Positions 10,024 through 25,449 of a DNA stretch of 64,000 bases are shown here, piece by piece. The stretch lies in assembly GCA_025769875.1 (NCBI GenBank), contig JAGFNK010000022.1, positions 1 to 64,000 on the forward strand. Reading direction: 5' to 3'. The stretch's first letter is position 1, and each line of letters begins with the position of its first letter. The notes under the pieces are model-generated. The model saw only the letters and a program-made list of their open reading frames with translations, was not told where the DNA came from and ran no database searches. Made by a program: the position numbers and the translations under genes. Origin of the DNA: Russula earlei. Lineage: Eukaryota > Basidiomycota > Agaricomycetes > Russulales > Russulaceae.

Positions 10024-12459
10024 TCAACGTATCAACGGTCCCCGAAATCGTCGCACGATGCCCACCAACTCATTCTCCACGTCTGCCAGACTCGTCTCTT
10101 TCCGAAAAACCTCGAGATAAACTGTACCCTCGGGCTCGCGTCGCCCGACGTGCCAGTGTTGAGGACCCTGAGTGCGCGAGAATACCTCTATCGCATCGCC
10201 ATTGCTGAAAACAAAGGCCAGCGGTCAGCGTCGAGCCCGAAGAACGGGAGGGTGTGCCCCAAACAAGGCTCACATGATCATCTGGCTTCCGTTGAATAGA
10301 TGCTCCGAGCGTGATGCAAAGTCTGCGCTCGTCACAGTCGCAGTGTTGTTTTCCATCGCTATCAGGTACTGGTCCTTGGGCTGGAGGATCTTCGCTGCGG
10401 TGATGGGCGTTTCGGTATTGCTCGCTTCGTCATGGTCTATCAGCCCTTGTACGTTTGCCAAGAGAGCGGATGAGGTTTGATACAAGGAGGTATTGTCGTC
10501 TTCCGATAGGCTAAGCGTCGGCTCGAGGAATGCGAGTGTGAGCTGCTCTTTCTACGACCGGGTCCAATCAGCTGGATGGGGTATACGAATGCTCGCTCAC
10601 AGTGATATACAAGACGCGTCTTTGCGCAGTGGCCAAGAGGTCATCGTGTGAGGAGAAATGCAGTGAGAACGATCGGAAGGACGGCGCAGGAACAGGGTCA
10701 GGAAGGGTGCTCAGAGAGGATGATAGGGAGGTGGGCGAAGGGGGGCGAACAACCGGCGTGGACGGAGACGCTGGTGGAGACGAACCCGACTCATCCTCAT
10801 CTTGCAGCGAGTCGTCGCTTCCCGTCTGCGACGTGGCATCTGTAGCTGCCGCTCTTTCTTCTATTTGTGACGTCGAGTGAACCGTGGACGCGTTCTCCTC
10901 TCCTGGAGGTGCCTCCTCGTGACGCCCTTCTCTACTGTCGGTCGACATTGCCTCGTGCAGGCTCTCTCTATCGACGTCGCCCCGTAAATTCGCCTCAGTG
11001 CTCGGAGGGACACGTTCACCACCCCTGACGCCGCCGTCCGCCGCGGCCGCTTCCACCACCGGCTCCTTCTCCTCAACGCCCTTCTTGGCGTCTGTAGCGG
11101 GTTGGACGTGCGACGCGGCGGTCTTCGGCGGAGCCACACCCTTGCTGAACGTCAAGTACCCAGGCCATCCCCACTTGCGCACGTCCATGCTCGCCCCGAT
11201 CGCCACAAAGGCATGGCCCGTAGCCTCCATCGCTTCGCGCGTCGCGTTCATGCCGCTCACGAAGAGGTCCGTCCCAGCCTTGGACGTAGGGAAAGGCTCG
11301 CTCGACGTAGCGGGGAGAGGGAGCGTCGGAGTGACTCCCAAACGAGAGCGGACGTAGAGGGATAAGGCGGGCGGAGGGGGGCACTTGGAGTAAACGGACG
11401 ACGGGATCAAATGTGAATGTGCGAGGACGAAGGGCGCACATTCCTCCAAGAACGGGTGGTCCGACACGAAATCGTCCAGGAGTGGACCGACGGGCTTGTA
11501 CGAGGGGTGTAGCGGTACACCTGCGAGCATTATGCTTTTTTTTTGGTGAGATCGGGGGCGTTCGTGGACGAGAACGCACCGATGCAGCCACCGAATTCTG
11601 AGCTCTCCTGGATGTCCCACTTCCACGCCCACACCGTGAAGAACCTCTCGAGCTGTAGCTCCAGCGCTTGCCGTCCCAGCGCGCCGAGGATGGACGCGAA
11701 CGATCCATGAGTGAGCTACACCATGAATTCGACAGAAATAAGGGGTGGTGTCGGTGGGGGTGGCCGGCCAACACCCGTCCGCCGGCACGCACGAACGCAC
11801 GCACGAACGGACGTGCACGAAAGGACAACACGTACCTTGAATTCCTCGTACCCCTGCAGGACCTGGGCGCGCAGCGCAACGTCGTGCACAGAGCCCTCGT
11901 GATAGTCGTAAACGACGTCGCCCTCATGCTTGCCCTTATCCGCCGCCTTTGACGCCGCCTTTCCCTTCCCCTTGTTCGCCGTTGGCGGCGGCGGCGGCGG
12001 CGGCGGCGGCACGGCAGGCGTCTTTGCCAGCTCTAGGCACTAGATCCGCCGGTGAGAGAGGGGCCGCCAAGGGAAAGGAAAGAAGCATCGCCCGAAGAGA
12101 ACTCACCGCGTGGATCCAAAAGCCGGGCTCTGGCGAGACCATGAGCATGCGTCGCGAGTGCGAATGGACGTTATCGCACGCGTCCTCCTCGGAAGCGAAC
12201 ATCCTAACCGTCGATCAAATCGTCAGCTTGTAGTGACTCCCTGGGGGAGAAGCTCGCACTCGGAGAAATTGACTAATGCTTTCGCGAGGCCGACTTGCCT
12301 GAGCATTTTGTCGCGGGAGACGGCTCGTTCGCGAGATGTGTAAAAGAGGATGTGCGCCTGTTCTTCGGCATCATCGTCGTCGACTATGGGGTCGCTGGGT
12401 TTGAGGGTTGGGTTGTAGATTGTGAGGTAAAGGAGGGCGGGCGGCAATCTGCTGCTCAT
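10024..12459 (-). CDS. CCZ1: Ccz1-like vacuolar fusion protein, longin-type
   Basis: Model: complement of 12459-12260, 12203-12107, 12039-11836, 11715-11580, 11520-10601, 10551-10274, 10204-10024; 671 aa, in frame throughout. Ccz1 with Mon1 forms the guanine-nucleotide exchange factor for the Rab Ypt7 on late endosomes and vacuoles. The N-terminal longin domain is evident: PPALLYLTIYNPTLKPSD, then HILFYTSRERAVSRDKMLRQ, VGLAKALVNFSEMF, CDNVHSHSRRMLMVSPEPGF and WIHACLELAKTP, followed by a proline run encoded by a GCC/GGC repeat. GSFASILGALGRQALELQLE and FFTVWAWKWDI continue the family pattern. A low-complexity acidic middle (10.7-11.1 kb) precedes a conserved C-terminal part. The stop is in a short tail. 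Long overlapping frames on + are antisense shadows. Confidence 0.88.
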
Positions 12460-12626
12460 CTGCCCTGCTGGTGGAAGGCAAGAGAGGATGGATGGGGGGG
12501 ATGATATCAAATTACTGTAATACAACTACTGTGTTACGGAGGTACTCGTACTCGTACTGTAATCATCACACTCTGACTACCGGACCAACTACAGCTTTCG
12601 CCTCGTGCTCCCCTCTCATATTACTA

Positions 12627-16878
<4,252 letters not shown>

Positions 16879-16952
16879 GGCAAAGCACAGGTGAGTGAGA
16901 GGGACCGCAAGCAACGGAGAGGGGGCAATCTCTCCTCTTCCCACGATCATCT
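16879..16952. promoter_or_regulatory. 74-bp divergent promoter between USP and DAK
   Basis: The start codons of the USP gene (-, 16878) and the inferred DAK gene (+, 16953) are 74 bp apart. Either the two genes share one very short bidirectional promoter, or each initiates inside the other's 5' region. No TATA box is visible. The DAK start rests on a 4-nt first exon, so the exact gap is inferred. Confidence 0.5.
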
Positions 16953-19335
16953 ATGTGTTGGTAGCCCCTTCCGCGCCCTGCCTGCCTCTCAAACTCATTT
17001 CTCACCTCTTCACAGCCAAGCACTTCATCAATGATCCGTCCTCCATTGTCCTGCAGTCCCTACAAGGCCTATGCGCCATCAACCCAAAGCTCAGTCTTGA
17101 TCCCAACAATAAAGGTTCCTCTACCGTCGATCATCCCATCCATCCAATCACTCACTCTCCACTCTCAGTTGTATTTCTAGCCGACCAAGACAGGTCCTAA
17201 CGTCGCTCTTATTTGTGGTGGGGGTTCCGGCCACGAGCCTTCTCATGCTGGGTTTGTGGGTAAGTGGCCGCCACATTTCCCTTCGCTTGCACACACAATC
17301 AACCATTAGGCAATGGCATGTTATCCGGTAATGGTCAAAGTTGTCTAGCGAACCCTTCCTTCCGTTCACCCTCAAATGTTAAAGCTGCCGTATGTGGCAA
17401 TGTCTTTGCCTCCCCTGGGCCTACACAAGTACGCCGTGCAATCGAGCTCGTTGACAATGACAAGGGGTACGTACCATTCCATTGCCTCTCTTCCCTCCAC
17501 CTTGTTCTAAGAGTGGTCCATAGAACTCTCATTATTGTCAAGTAAGCCGTAGCACAACTTGTCCAGTTACTGCACCGACCGTTCCGAAGAAATTACACCG
17601 GAGATGTGCTCAACTTTGGCCTTGCAAAAGAGCAGTTCGCCGCGCGGAATCCTTCCAAGGTAGACAAGCTCAGGTTCCTCGTCGTTGGGGATGACGTCGC
17701 CGTAGGCAAGACCCAAGGGAGTATCGTCGGACGAAGGTGAGATGCTCTGTACTACAATGGTGGCATGGCTTGATTGCTTCCACAGAGGTCTTGCTGGGAC
17801 CGTCCTCGTTTATAAGATCGCAGGTGCACTGGCCCAGAATGGTGCAAGCCTTGACGAGGTTTACACCGTCGCCGAATGGGCCTCGCGCAACATCGCGACA
17901 ATCGGCGTTGGTCTAGAACATTGCCACGTATAATACAAATACCCAAATGGAGAGACATCAAATCTCATTATATTGTTGTACTCGCAGGTTCCTGGGACCC
18001 TAGTTGGTGAAACGCAGCTCGGCTCTTCAGAAATTCGAGATCGGAATGGGTATTCACAATGAAGCCGGGGTTCGGCGTCTCCCACAGGTTCCTCCTCTTA
18101 GCGAGCTCATTGAAACACTCCTCGATCTCCTTTTGTCCAAGAGCGACCCAGAAAGAGGGTTTCTTCCCATCAGAGGCTCTGGAAAGGACAAAGTTGTGCT
18201 ACTTGTTAACAACCTTGGCGGGCTGAGCGAACTCGAGCTGGGCGGAATCGCGAGAGAGGTCATCACAGCTCTGTCAGCTCAGGGAGTGGCGGTCCTGAGA
18301 GTGATCAGCGGAACGTTCATGGTAACACCATTCTCGGTTCTTTGCGCAGGCGTCTGGCGCTCACTTGAGTAACGCAGACGAGTTTAAACATGCCCGGATT
18401 TTCCCTTACCCTACTTCTTCTCCCGTCGTCCTCCTCAACTGCTGCGCTGCCGGAGGATGTCATACTTCGCCTCCTTGATGCGCCTACCTCTGCCCCTGGT
18501 TGGAAGTGGACATCTGGTGTCCCTCCGTCCCCGCTTCTCCCGCTACCGCGCGTTCTCACATCTCAACGCGTCGCGGATCAGGCACGGAAAATGCGCGCGC
18601 AGGACGTGCAAAGTTTCACACATGCGGTGGAGAGGGTGTGCAACGCACTGGACAAGGCCGAGCCGGAGATCACCCGAATGGATGCCGTTGCTGGCGACGG
18701 TGATTGTGGCCTGACGCTGCAAACGGGTGCACTGGGTATGTGATCCTACGAAACGCTGGCGTCTACTCACTTCGGCTGTCCGTACACCATCCAGGTGTGC
18801 TTGTACATCTCCGCTCGGGCTCTATCAGCGGCGAAGATGTCGTGGGTGCCCTCGTTGCCGTGTCTGATGTGGCTGCCGAGAAGATGGGTGGCACCAGTGG
18901 CGCCCTGTATCCGTGAGTCGCCCCTCTTACACTGCGACCGCCTATTTTTATCGATATGGAACAACCAGCATCTTCTTCTCCGCTCTCGCCCAGGCCCTCG
19001 CTACCTCGGATATCAGGGTTGTCGCTGTGCACGACTGGTCCCGCGCCGTCTCCGCTGCGCGCGAGCAGCTATATGCATACACGCGTGCGCGCCCCCCATC
19101 CCGGACGCTCGTCGATCCGCTCGCCGCATTCACCGAGGCGTTCTCGACGAATCCGTCGGACTTGCGATCCGCCGTGAAAAAGGCGGCCGAGGCGGCCGAG
19201 GCGACCCGGGACGTTGAGGCCCACGTCGGAAGAAGTGCTTACGTGGAGGCGGGATTGCTTAAGCGGGAGAGGGTGCCTGACCCAGGTGCTTGGGGTGTCA
19301 AAGTGTTCCTGGAAGCATTGGCCAGAGCTGAATGA
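16953..19335 (+). CDS. Dihydroxyacetone kinase (DAK1+DAK2), two apparent frameshifts
   Basis: Twelve exons: 16953-16956, 17016-17114, 17169-17259, 17310-17327, 17385-17466, 17524-17541, 17590-17736, 17786-17927, 17988-18321, 18378-18735, 18795-18912, 18969-19335; about 591 aa. The enzyme phosphorylates dihydroxyacetone with ATP and detoxifies it in glycerol metabolism. The DAK1 domain shows KHFINDPS, ALICGGGSGHEPSHAGFVG, AAVCGNVFASP, IELVDNDKG, KNYTGDVLNFGLAKEQ, VVGDDVAVG, GRRGLAGTVLVYKIAGAL, VGLEHCHVPGT and VLLVNNLGGLSELELG. DAK2 shows MDAVAGDGDCGLT, EKMGGTSGALY and RTLVDPLAAF. One extra base is present near 17196-17199 (between DQDRS and VALICGGG) and one near 18033-18035 (between GSSEI and IGMGIHNE). 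Both break the frame. Exons 4 and 6 are 18 nt. The start (ATGT, then a GTTGGT donor) is inferred. A decayed second copy lies at 55-57 kb. Confidence 0.87.
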
Positions 19336-19344
19336 AGACTTTAT

Positions 19345-19430
19345 AAACTGAGAATTCTTGAACTTGAACTTGAACTTGAATTTGAATTTCAGGATTGTCC
19401 AAGAGTGACTGGTGTGACCAGTGTGATAAG
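19345..19430. repeat. Relic of a Harbinger-type inverted repeat
   Basis: Ten bases after the DAK stop, the sequence GAGAATTCTTGAACTTGAAC continues with a tract like the subterminal part of the 324-534 repeat (CTTGAACTTGAAC run, then a GTGACTGGTGTGACCAGTGTGAT block). The GGCCCC tip and a matching right end were not found. It looks like a related MITE or truncated end. Confidence 0.45.
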
Positions 19431-19599
19431 TTGATGTCCTTTTGCACCTTTTGTCATGCTCCAGAAAAGGCAAGAGCCCCACTAACTTGGCTCCTCAAGG
19501 CAATTCCCATCAACTCTGCAATTGTTTTCAAATGCAGATAATGATTCTTGAGTTTCATAATGGTGTATTCAAGAGTTACATGCAACAAAATAAATAAAA

Positions 19600-21905
19600 T
19601 TTAAAGTAATCTAAGGGCTTGACTGTGATGCTGAGAAGCCAATGCTGCCACACTTGGGGTGGGTGGCATGAAGGCACCTTTGGGTAGGAGGGCATACACC
19701 ATGGCTTGGCCAAGGGAGGGAGCAGTTGCAGGGGGAGGTGCACATGCCTGGGAATGTACAGCTTGGGCATGCACATTGGCCACAACAGAGAGGGCATCAG
19801 ATTTGGCATGTTTACCTGAGCATTCCCCCCCAGCATATGGGTTGCTGTGGATGCAATGGTGCTTGCACTCGGCAGTGCCAATGCTCTTCTCCATCAACCC
19901 ATGCTTGTTGGGGAGGCACTGCCACTTTGAGGCCCATTTGATCCCCATACAGTTGGTGGTCTCTGACAAGTGTTTTGATTGGGTGCAATGATGGCCTTTT
20001 TGGGTAAAGCACTCTGAACCTGAGTAGATGTGATTGCAGCAGTTAGGCTATACTTTGCTGACCAGTAGGCTTCAACAATGGCTGGGCTTGCTTCCATCAG
20101 CCAATTGATAAGCAACTAGGATAAGCAACTGATATCTCTGGTGAGACTTTGAGTGGATTCCTCTAATCTAGGAATGCCAGTGTGTGCATGGGTATGTGAG
20201 GACTGTGCTCTGAGGCACTGAGGCTTATCTTCTTGGAATGTGGTGGGGAAATGGTGTTGAACAGTGGCCATGTGTTTGCAGAACTGTATCCTTGGGAAGT
20301 CAGGGCAATCCTAAATTGATCAACCTAGATTGACTATGAAGGATTTACCCTGTTGAGAAGCCAAGGCAACATGAAAACAATTGTCATCAAATTTCTTGAT
20401 TGAATCTCAGGAAATATTCCTGCATATGTCCAGGATCTCATATTGCTGCCTCTCAACCAGATCAGGGCCCATGAGCCTGATGGCTTGTCATGTGCTCTCA
20501 TTTTGGTAATGGGGCTCCATACTGTCAAGACACGTACTGCTGATCTGTGTGGACTCAGGAGCAGGTGGGCAAGGGTCGGAACAGATGATACACGGCGAAG
20601 GCGGCGTTGAACAAGAGGACGAGCCAAACAACGAGGAGGTACCAGATGGGGACTGGTAGGTGTTGCAAGAGACAAAGGCGAAGGCTGGAGGCCAGTGTAG
20701 CAAGGGGACTTTAAACAAGGCGGTCGTTGAAGAGTACCTTGGAAGCGAGGGGAATCTTTAGACTGAGCGGTCGCAGGGGAGTACCCAGGAAGATGAGAGT
20801 ATCACAAATGGACAGTCTGATGACTGCCATGCTTCATTGGGGCTTATATACAGTGTACAGGGTCGATTACAAAGCACTGGGACTATTCTAGACTCTTTTG
20901 TACCATCCAATAGGACTACAGAGGCATAAACTTGCTTATGCCAAGTTTCAGGCTTACTGAGCGCATTACTGATCATTGTGGAGCGATGACATCATTATGA
21001 TGTCACTGTGGGGTGCTTAGTGAGCCTATGAGGTCACTGTGGAGTCGCTCAGTCAGCCATGATGTCATTGGAGCCTTGATGACGTCAGATGATTTATGCA
21101 ACAGTTTCTAAGAGTTTGTGCCACTGTTTCGGGTCCATGGTGGCTGGGTGGCCATGTGGCTGCCACGTGATGATTACCCGGTTAGGAAACTGGTGCCTGG
21201 TCGTGTTAGAGTGCCTTTGCAATAGCAATATCTTGTACCACAGGAGGGATAGCCCAGAAAATGGAAGGGAGTCGGCAATGCAAAGTGAGAGAGGTCTTTC
21301 TTGAGTAAAATAGGACAATCCTTGGCCAGGACTTGGCCTTGGTTCGTAACACATACCATTCACTAGTGTATGAGTAATATGGTTGATCCTCCAATTCCAC
21401 TTACTGTCAAGCCAGTGTGTCTTCAATACATGATGATATCTAAATTAAATTAGTAATTAGACCTGGCCAGGTCAAATCAATAACATATGCTTCAATTAAC
21501 ATATTGGTGTCTCCCTCCACAAAAATTGTCCTACCTTTTCAGATGACTTTGGACCACATATGGCTATAAGGCAACCATTTTGAAGCCAGGTAATACACAA
21601 AAGATTGAGGGTTAGAGGGATCATTTGCAATATCATCCCAAAACTTGGAGAATGTGGCCATATCCTCTGTATTCACCCAAGCTTTGACCTTGTCCCACAG
21701 TGCTTGAAACTTGGTGGTAACAATGTGTGATCTCATTGTGCAGAGGATGCAAAATGTGCAGAGGTACACTTGGCTCCATGGGTACACATCCCAAAGCACT
21801 GCAATTTGTGCCTCATTGTGATCTGTCATAATTATAGAGGGGCACACAGTGGGACTTGCTTCCTTAACCCAGTTTACAAAAAAGGAGATTGTTTCCATGT
21901 TGCCA
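19600..21905 (-). mobile_element. Decayed MULE transposase with SWIM finger, split by a solo LTR
   Basis: On -, from 21905 downwards, a MULE-type transposase core is readable: FFVNWVKEASPTVCPSIIMT, DHNEAQIAVLWDVYPWSQVY, LCTF and MRSHIVTTKFQALWDKVKAW, then (after a small intron or lesion) EGDTNMLIEA and KTHWLDSKWNWRINHITHTL. A solo LTR at 20523-21351 interrupts it. Past the LTR, coding-like sequence resumes and includes a SWIM-type finger DCPDFPRIQFCKHMATVQHH near 20240-20310, followed by a low-complexity C-terminus to about 19600. Several stops and frame changes show decay. The N-terminal end is cut by LTR fragments at 21906. Terminal repeats of the MULE itself were not identified. Confidence 0.75.
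20523..21351 (-). repeat. Solo LTR, family 1, copy A (829 bp)
   Basis: Starts TGTCAAGACA and ends TTCGTAACA, with CATAC repeated at 20518-20522 and 21352-21356, a 5-bp target duplication. The inverse copy at 22140-22967 has the same ends. In the inverse direction the sequence carries a TATATAAG box, so the transcriptional sense is -. TGTTACGAAC...TTGACA ends fit a Ty3/gypsy-type retrotransposon. No internal region is attached. Confidence 0.92.
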
Positions 21906-22139
21906 TTTGTTAGGATTCCGTTCATGTTCATGATTGACTGCTTACCTATGCTTGCTGACTCATTTGCATACTGATTAGCTGACTCATGCTTGGTTATCAC
22001 TTACTGATTGAATGACTGATGCATAGTGATTGTTTACTGAATTGATGACAGATACTAGGAAAGGATGACTCATGTGTGAGTCATTACTGATACCTTCAAG
22101 TTTGGGTCCACATGTTCCCTGCTTAGTACACGTGCAAAG
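21906..22139 (+). repeat. Partial LTR, family 2, copy E
   Basis: Begins TGTTAGGATTC directly at the break of the MULE frame and matches the first ~200 bp of the inverse of the solo LTR at 23266-23807, including TACTAGGAAAG-GATGACTCA and the palindrome GACTCATGTGTGAGTC. It is then interrupted by the family-1 solo LTR at 22140. Only about 8 bp past that insertion still fits, so the rest is lost. Confidence 0.65.
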
Positions 22140-22967
22140 TGTTACGAACCAAGGCCAAGTCCTGGCCGAAGATTGTCCTATTTTACTCAAGAAGAACCTC
22201 TCTCACTTTGCATTGCCGACTCCCTTCCATTTTCTGGGCTACCCCCCCTGCGGTACAAGATATTGCTATTGCAAAGGCACTATAACACGACCAGGCACCA
22301 GTTTCCTAATCGGGTAATCATCGCGTGGCAGCCACATGGCCACTCAGCCACCATGGACCCGAAACAGCGGCACAAACTCTTAGAAACTGTTGCATAAATC
22401 ATCTGACATCATCAAGGCTCCAATGACATCATGGCTGACTGAGCGACTCCACAGTGACCTCATAGGCTCACTAAGCGCTCCACAGTGACATCATAATGAT
22501 GTCATCGCTCCACAATGATCAGTAATGCGCTCAGTAAGCCTGAAAGTTGACACAAGCAAGTTTATGCCTCTGTAGTCCTATTGGATGGTATCAAAGAGTC
22601 TAGAATAGTCCCAGTGCTTTGTAATCGACCCTGTATACTGTATATAAGCCCCAATGAAGTATGGCAGTCGTCAGACTGTCCATTTGTGATACTCTCCATT
22701 TCCTGGGTACTCCCCTGCGACTGCTCAGTCTAAAGCCTTCCCTCGCCTTCAAGGTACTCTTCAACGACCGCCTTGTTTAAAGTCCCTCGCTGCACTGGCC
22801 TCTACTCTTCGCCTCTGCCTCCTGCAACACGTACCAGTCCCTATCTGGTATCTTCTAGTCGTTTGGCTCGTCCTCCTGTTCAACGCCGTTTACGCCGCGT
22901 ACCATCTGTTCCGATCCCTGCCCACCTGCTCCTGAGTCCTTAGTGATCAGCAGTACGTGTCTTGACA
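22140..22967 (+). repeat. Solo LTR, family 1, copy B (828 bp)
   Basis: Starts TGTTACGAAC, ends GTCTTGACA and is bounded by CAAAG at 22135-22139 and 22968-22972. It is inverse to copy A with only scattered differences. A TATATAAG box near 22640 followed by a pyrimidine-rich stretch marks the promoter side. It is nested inside the family-2 LTR fragment. Confidence 0.92.
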
Positions 22968-22980
22968 CAAAGCACCTGAT

Positions 22981-23265
22981 CCATTTGCTGGTAGTTAGTT
23001 TAGGGCTGGTCATCTGAGGACTTGTAGTTTGGTTCAGGGAATAGAGTTGTCCATAAGGCCTCTTATATAGTTCTATTAAGGTCCTTGTATTGCCTTATAG
23101 TTTGTTCTAAGGTTATTAGAGTTAGTCTAATAACACATTGTAGGGCCTATAGTAACTTCATTAGCGCCTCTTGTAGGGCACTTTAGGTCATCCTAAAGGG
23201 TCTTTAGGGAGGCTATAATACTGTCCTATATTGCTAAAAGGGTTGCCACTGAGTAGGGCTTGCTG
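22981..23265. other. AT-rich filler between LTRs
   Basis: Short TATAGT/TTAGGG/TTAAGG-like motifs recur with stops in all frames. It may be leader or internal debris of a retrotransposon. No coding family recognised. Confidence 0.4.
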
Positions 23266-23807
23266 TGTTAAGATCTGACTGATCTTATTGCTGACTCTTA
23301 GTGAAAGAGTTGCTTGATATAGTTCAAGCACTAGACTTCAAATCCATTGATATTATCTTAGGAAGAGTAGATGTAAGAGAAGAGAGGGGCCTCTTTCACT
23401 TAGAGTGATGACTTGAGTTTTAGAGAGTTTTGACAAGATAGTTATTTCTTGTAAGAGAGTAAGTCGAGCATAAGGCTCAACTCTTGGTACATCCGAGTAT
23501 TTATATGATATCTCAATAACAGCTGATCCAATCTGTACAAAACTTGGAGAGCAGAGAACTGAGAAACAGTAGTATCCGAAAACATAAAGCAAAATTTGAG
23601 AGTGTCAGAAATGACTCATGTGTGAGTCATTCTTTCCTAGTATTTGTCATCAAGAAGTAAGCAATGATTAAGCGATAGGTCAGCAAGTTAGTAAGCAATC
23701 AATAAGCAGATCACTAAGCAACAGTAAGCAGAGATGAGTAAACAACAGCAAGCAGGGATGAGTCACCAAAGCATAGGTAAGCAGTTGAGTACACAAGAAT
23801 CCTAACA
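23266..23807 (-). repeat. Solo LTR, family 2, copy D (542 bp)
   Basis: On + it starts TGTTAAGATC and ends CCTAACA, with TGCTG at 23261-23265 and 23808-23812, a 5-bp target duplication. On the inverse strand it begins TGTTAGGATTC like the partial copy at 21906 and has a TATAAATA-like box near 23500, so its sense is -. Confidence 0.9.
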
Positions 23808-23812
23808 TGCTG

Positions 23813-24004
23813 TATGTTGATTGTGTCAAGAATTGCTCATGCAACAATGCATGCATGATATTGTGGACACCTCTACTCACCCCTTTTGTCTGTGTGAACA
23901 GGGTGGCATCATAGGGGCTGGGTTTCCTCTACTAAGGAAGGGTCCTTCAAGGGCCCTCTCCAGGAAGTGGTTCATGACACACACTGTCCTTGGTCCCTCA
24001 AACC
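23813..24004 (-). other. Coding-like transposon remnant between LTR D and the hAT element
   Basis: Inverse-strand frames give protein-like stretches (MNHFLERALEGPFLSRGNPA; RGVHNIMHALLHEQFLTQST). They may be the displaced N-terminal part of the MULE. No domain could be named. The hAT element is inserted at its right edge. Confidence 0.35.
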
Positions 24005-25449
24005 AATGTGACTAGGGATGCCAAAGTTCAGTTCAGTCCAATTCTCTGAGCTATTTCTCTGAACTGCAAACTGTGAACCAGGCAAAAAGTAGGGGGTAGC
24101 CAGAACCATGAACCAGAACTGACAGAACCAGTTCAGCAGGTTTGGTTCAGGTTCTGGCTAGGTTTGAACCATAGAACCTAGTTAGAAAAAAGAACAACTC
24201 ACATATGAATCAAGAACAGAAGTGGGTGAGCAGAAATAAATCAGATGTGGATATGTACATGTTGTGATCTCCCACATAAGGAGCACACATGATTGAGATC
24301 AATTGCATGGCTAATTACACATGTGCCAAGGCAACTGAGGGATTGCTCTGATGTGATATATGTGATCCTATGTTACTATTTAGTTATCCTACATATGTGC
24401 CATGGACTATATATTACAGTGATCCCTTACACACATGAGACACTGAGTAACTTTGCTTATCTTATCTAGCTTTCTCATGCACATATGTGCTAGCACATTT
24501 GGATGCTGCATGCTCTGTCATGGTAACTAGCCATGTCAGTTCACAAGCGTAGAGACAAGTCAATGATAGAGAGGTGTTCAAGAAATGGGCTGGTTCCCAT
24601 GTATAAAGAGTAAGGATCCCTGCAGCGGTTGAAGTGTTTTATGCTAAACAGGTTATGGCCAATAGACCCTTCCTAGTACAACTCAGTCTGTTGAGAAGCT
24701 AGGGTAAGTTTGTAATGGGATAGACTAGGGCTGGTTCCACTAGCTATATGTGTTCAAGTCCATCGGGGATCTTGAACAATGCAGATTGAGCAGAGGAAGG
24801 TAGGTCTTAAAGGAGGAGAGCTCTTCTCAGGGGAGTGAAGAGAGACTCTTAGGAAAGGAAGGGGAAGGCAAAGAGTAGATGGTAGATGGTGTGTGAAGAG
24901 TTGATGAAATGGAGAGGTGGATGTGGTTTGAGGATTAGGAGCAAAGTGGGTTGCAGGCAAATATGTTGGACAAGAGTAGGTTGGATTCTACAAGAGACCA
25001 AGCTTAGGGCTTTGGTCACAAAGTACTGAGCTTATATATATAGGAGAAGCGCAGCAATAGCTGTGCTTTGACTGTGCTACTAGTATAGTAGGAGTCATAG
25101 GAATGAGGCCACAAATGAGTCAGAACCAAGTAACTGTGCTGCACAGTAGGTGCACAGCATTGCACAGTCAAAACTAAGAAGTGAATATAAATGGAAAGAG
25201 AACCAAACAAAGGGAAAGTAACAGCAATCCAGTGTTACCTGGATGTGTATGGATCACATGATAACACAGAAGGGATCACAAGACATAAGAGATCACAAGA
25301 CCAGTAAGTAAAGGGATGTACAAAAGCAGGCAGTCCATAGTGAAAGGTAAGAAGTAAACATAAAAGGAAATGGTGTAACATGCTCACTCATACAAGTCTC
25401 ACTCAATAGACTGATTTCACTTAATCTGAGGATTTAACAGGACACATTT

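Noticed and set aside
11073..11927. 284-codon open frame on -, out of phase with CCZ1
   Set aside because: Crosses the verified CCZ1 introns and exons in another frame; a composition shadow.
20523..22967. Full LTR retrotransposon with copies A and B as its two LTRs
   Set aside because: A and B are in opposite orientation, each has its own 5-bp target duplication, and the DNA between is MULE, not gag-pol.
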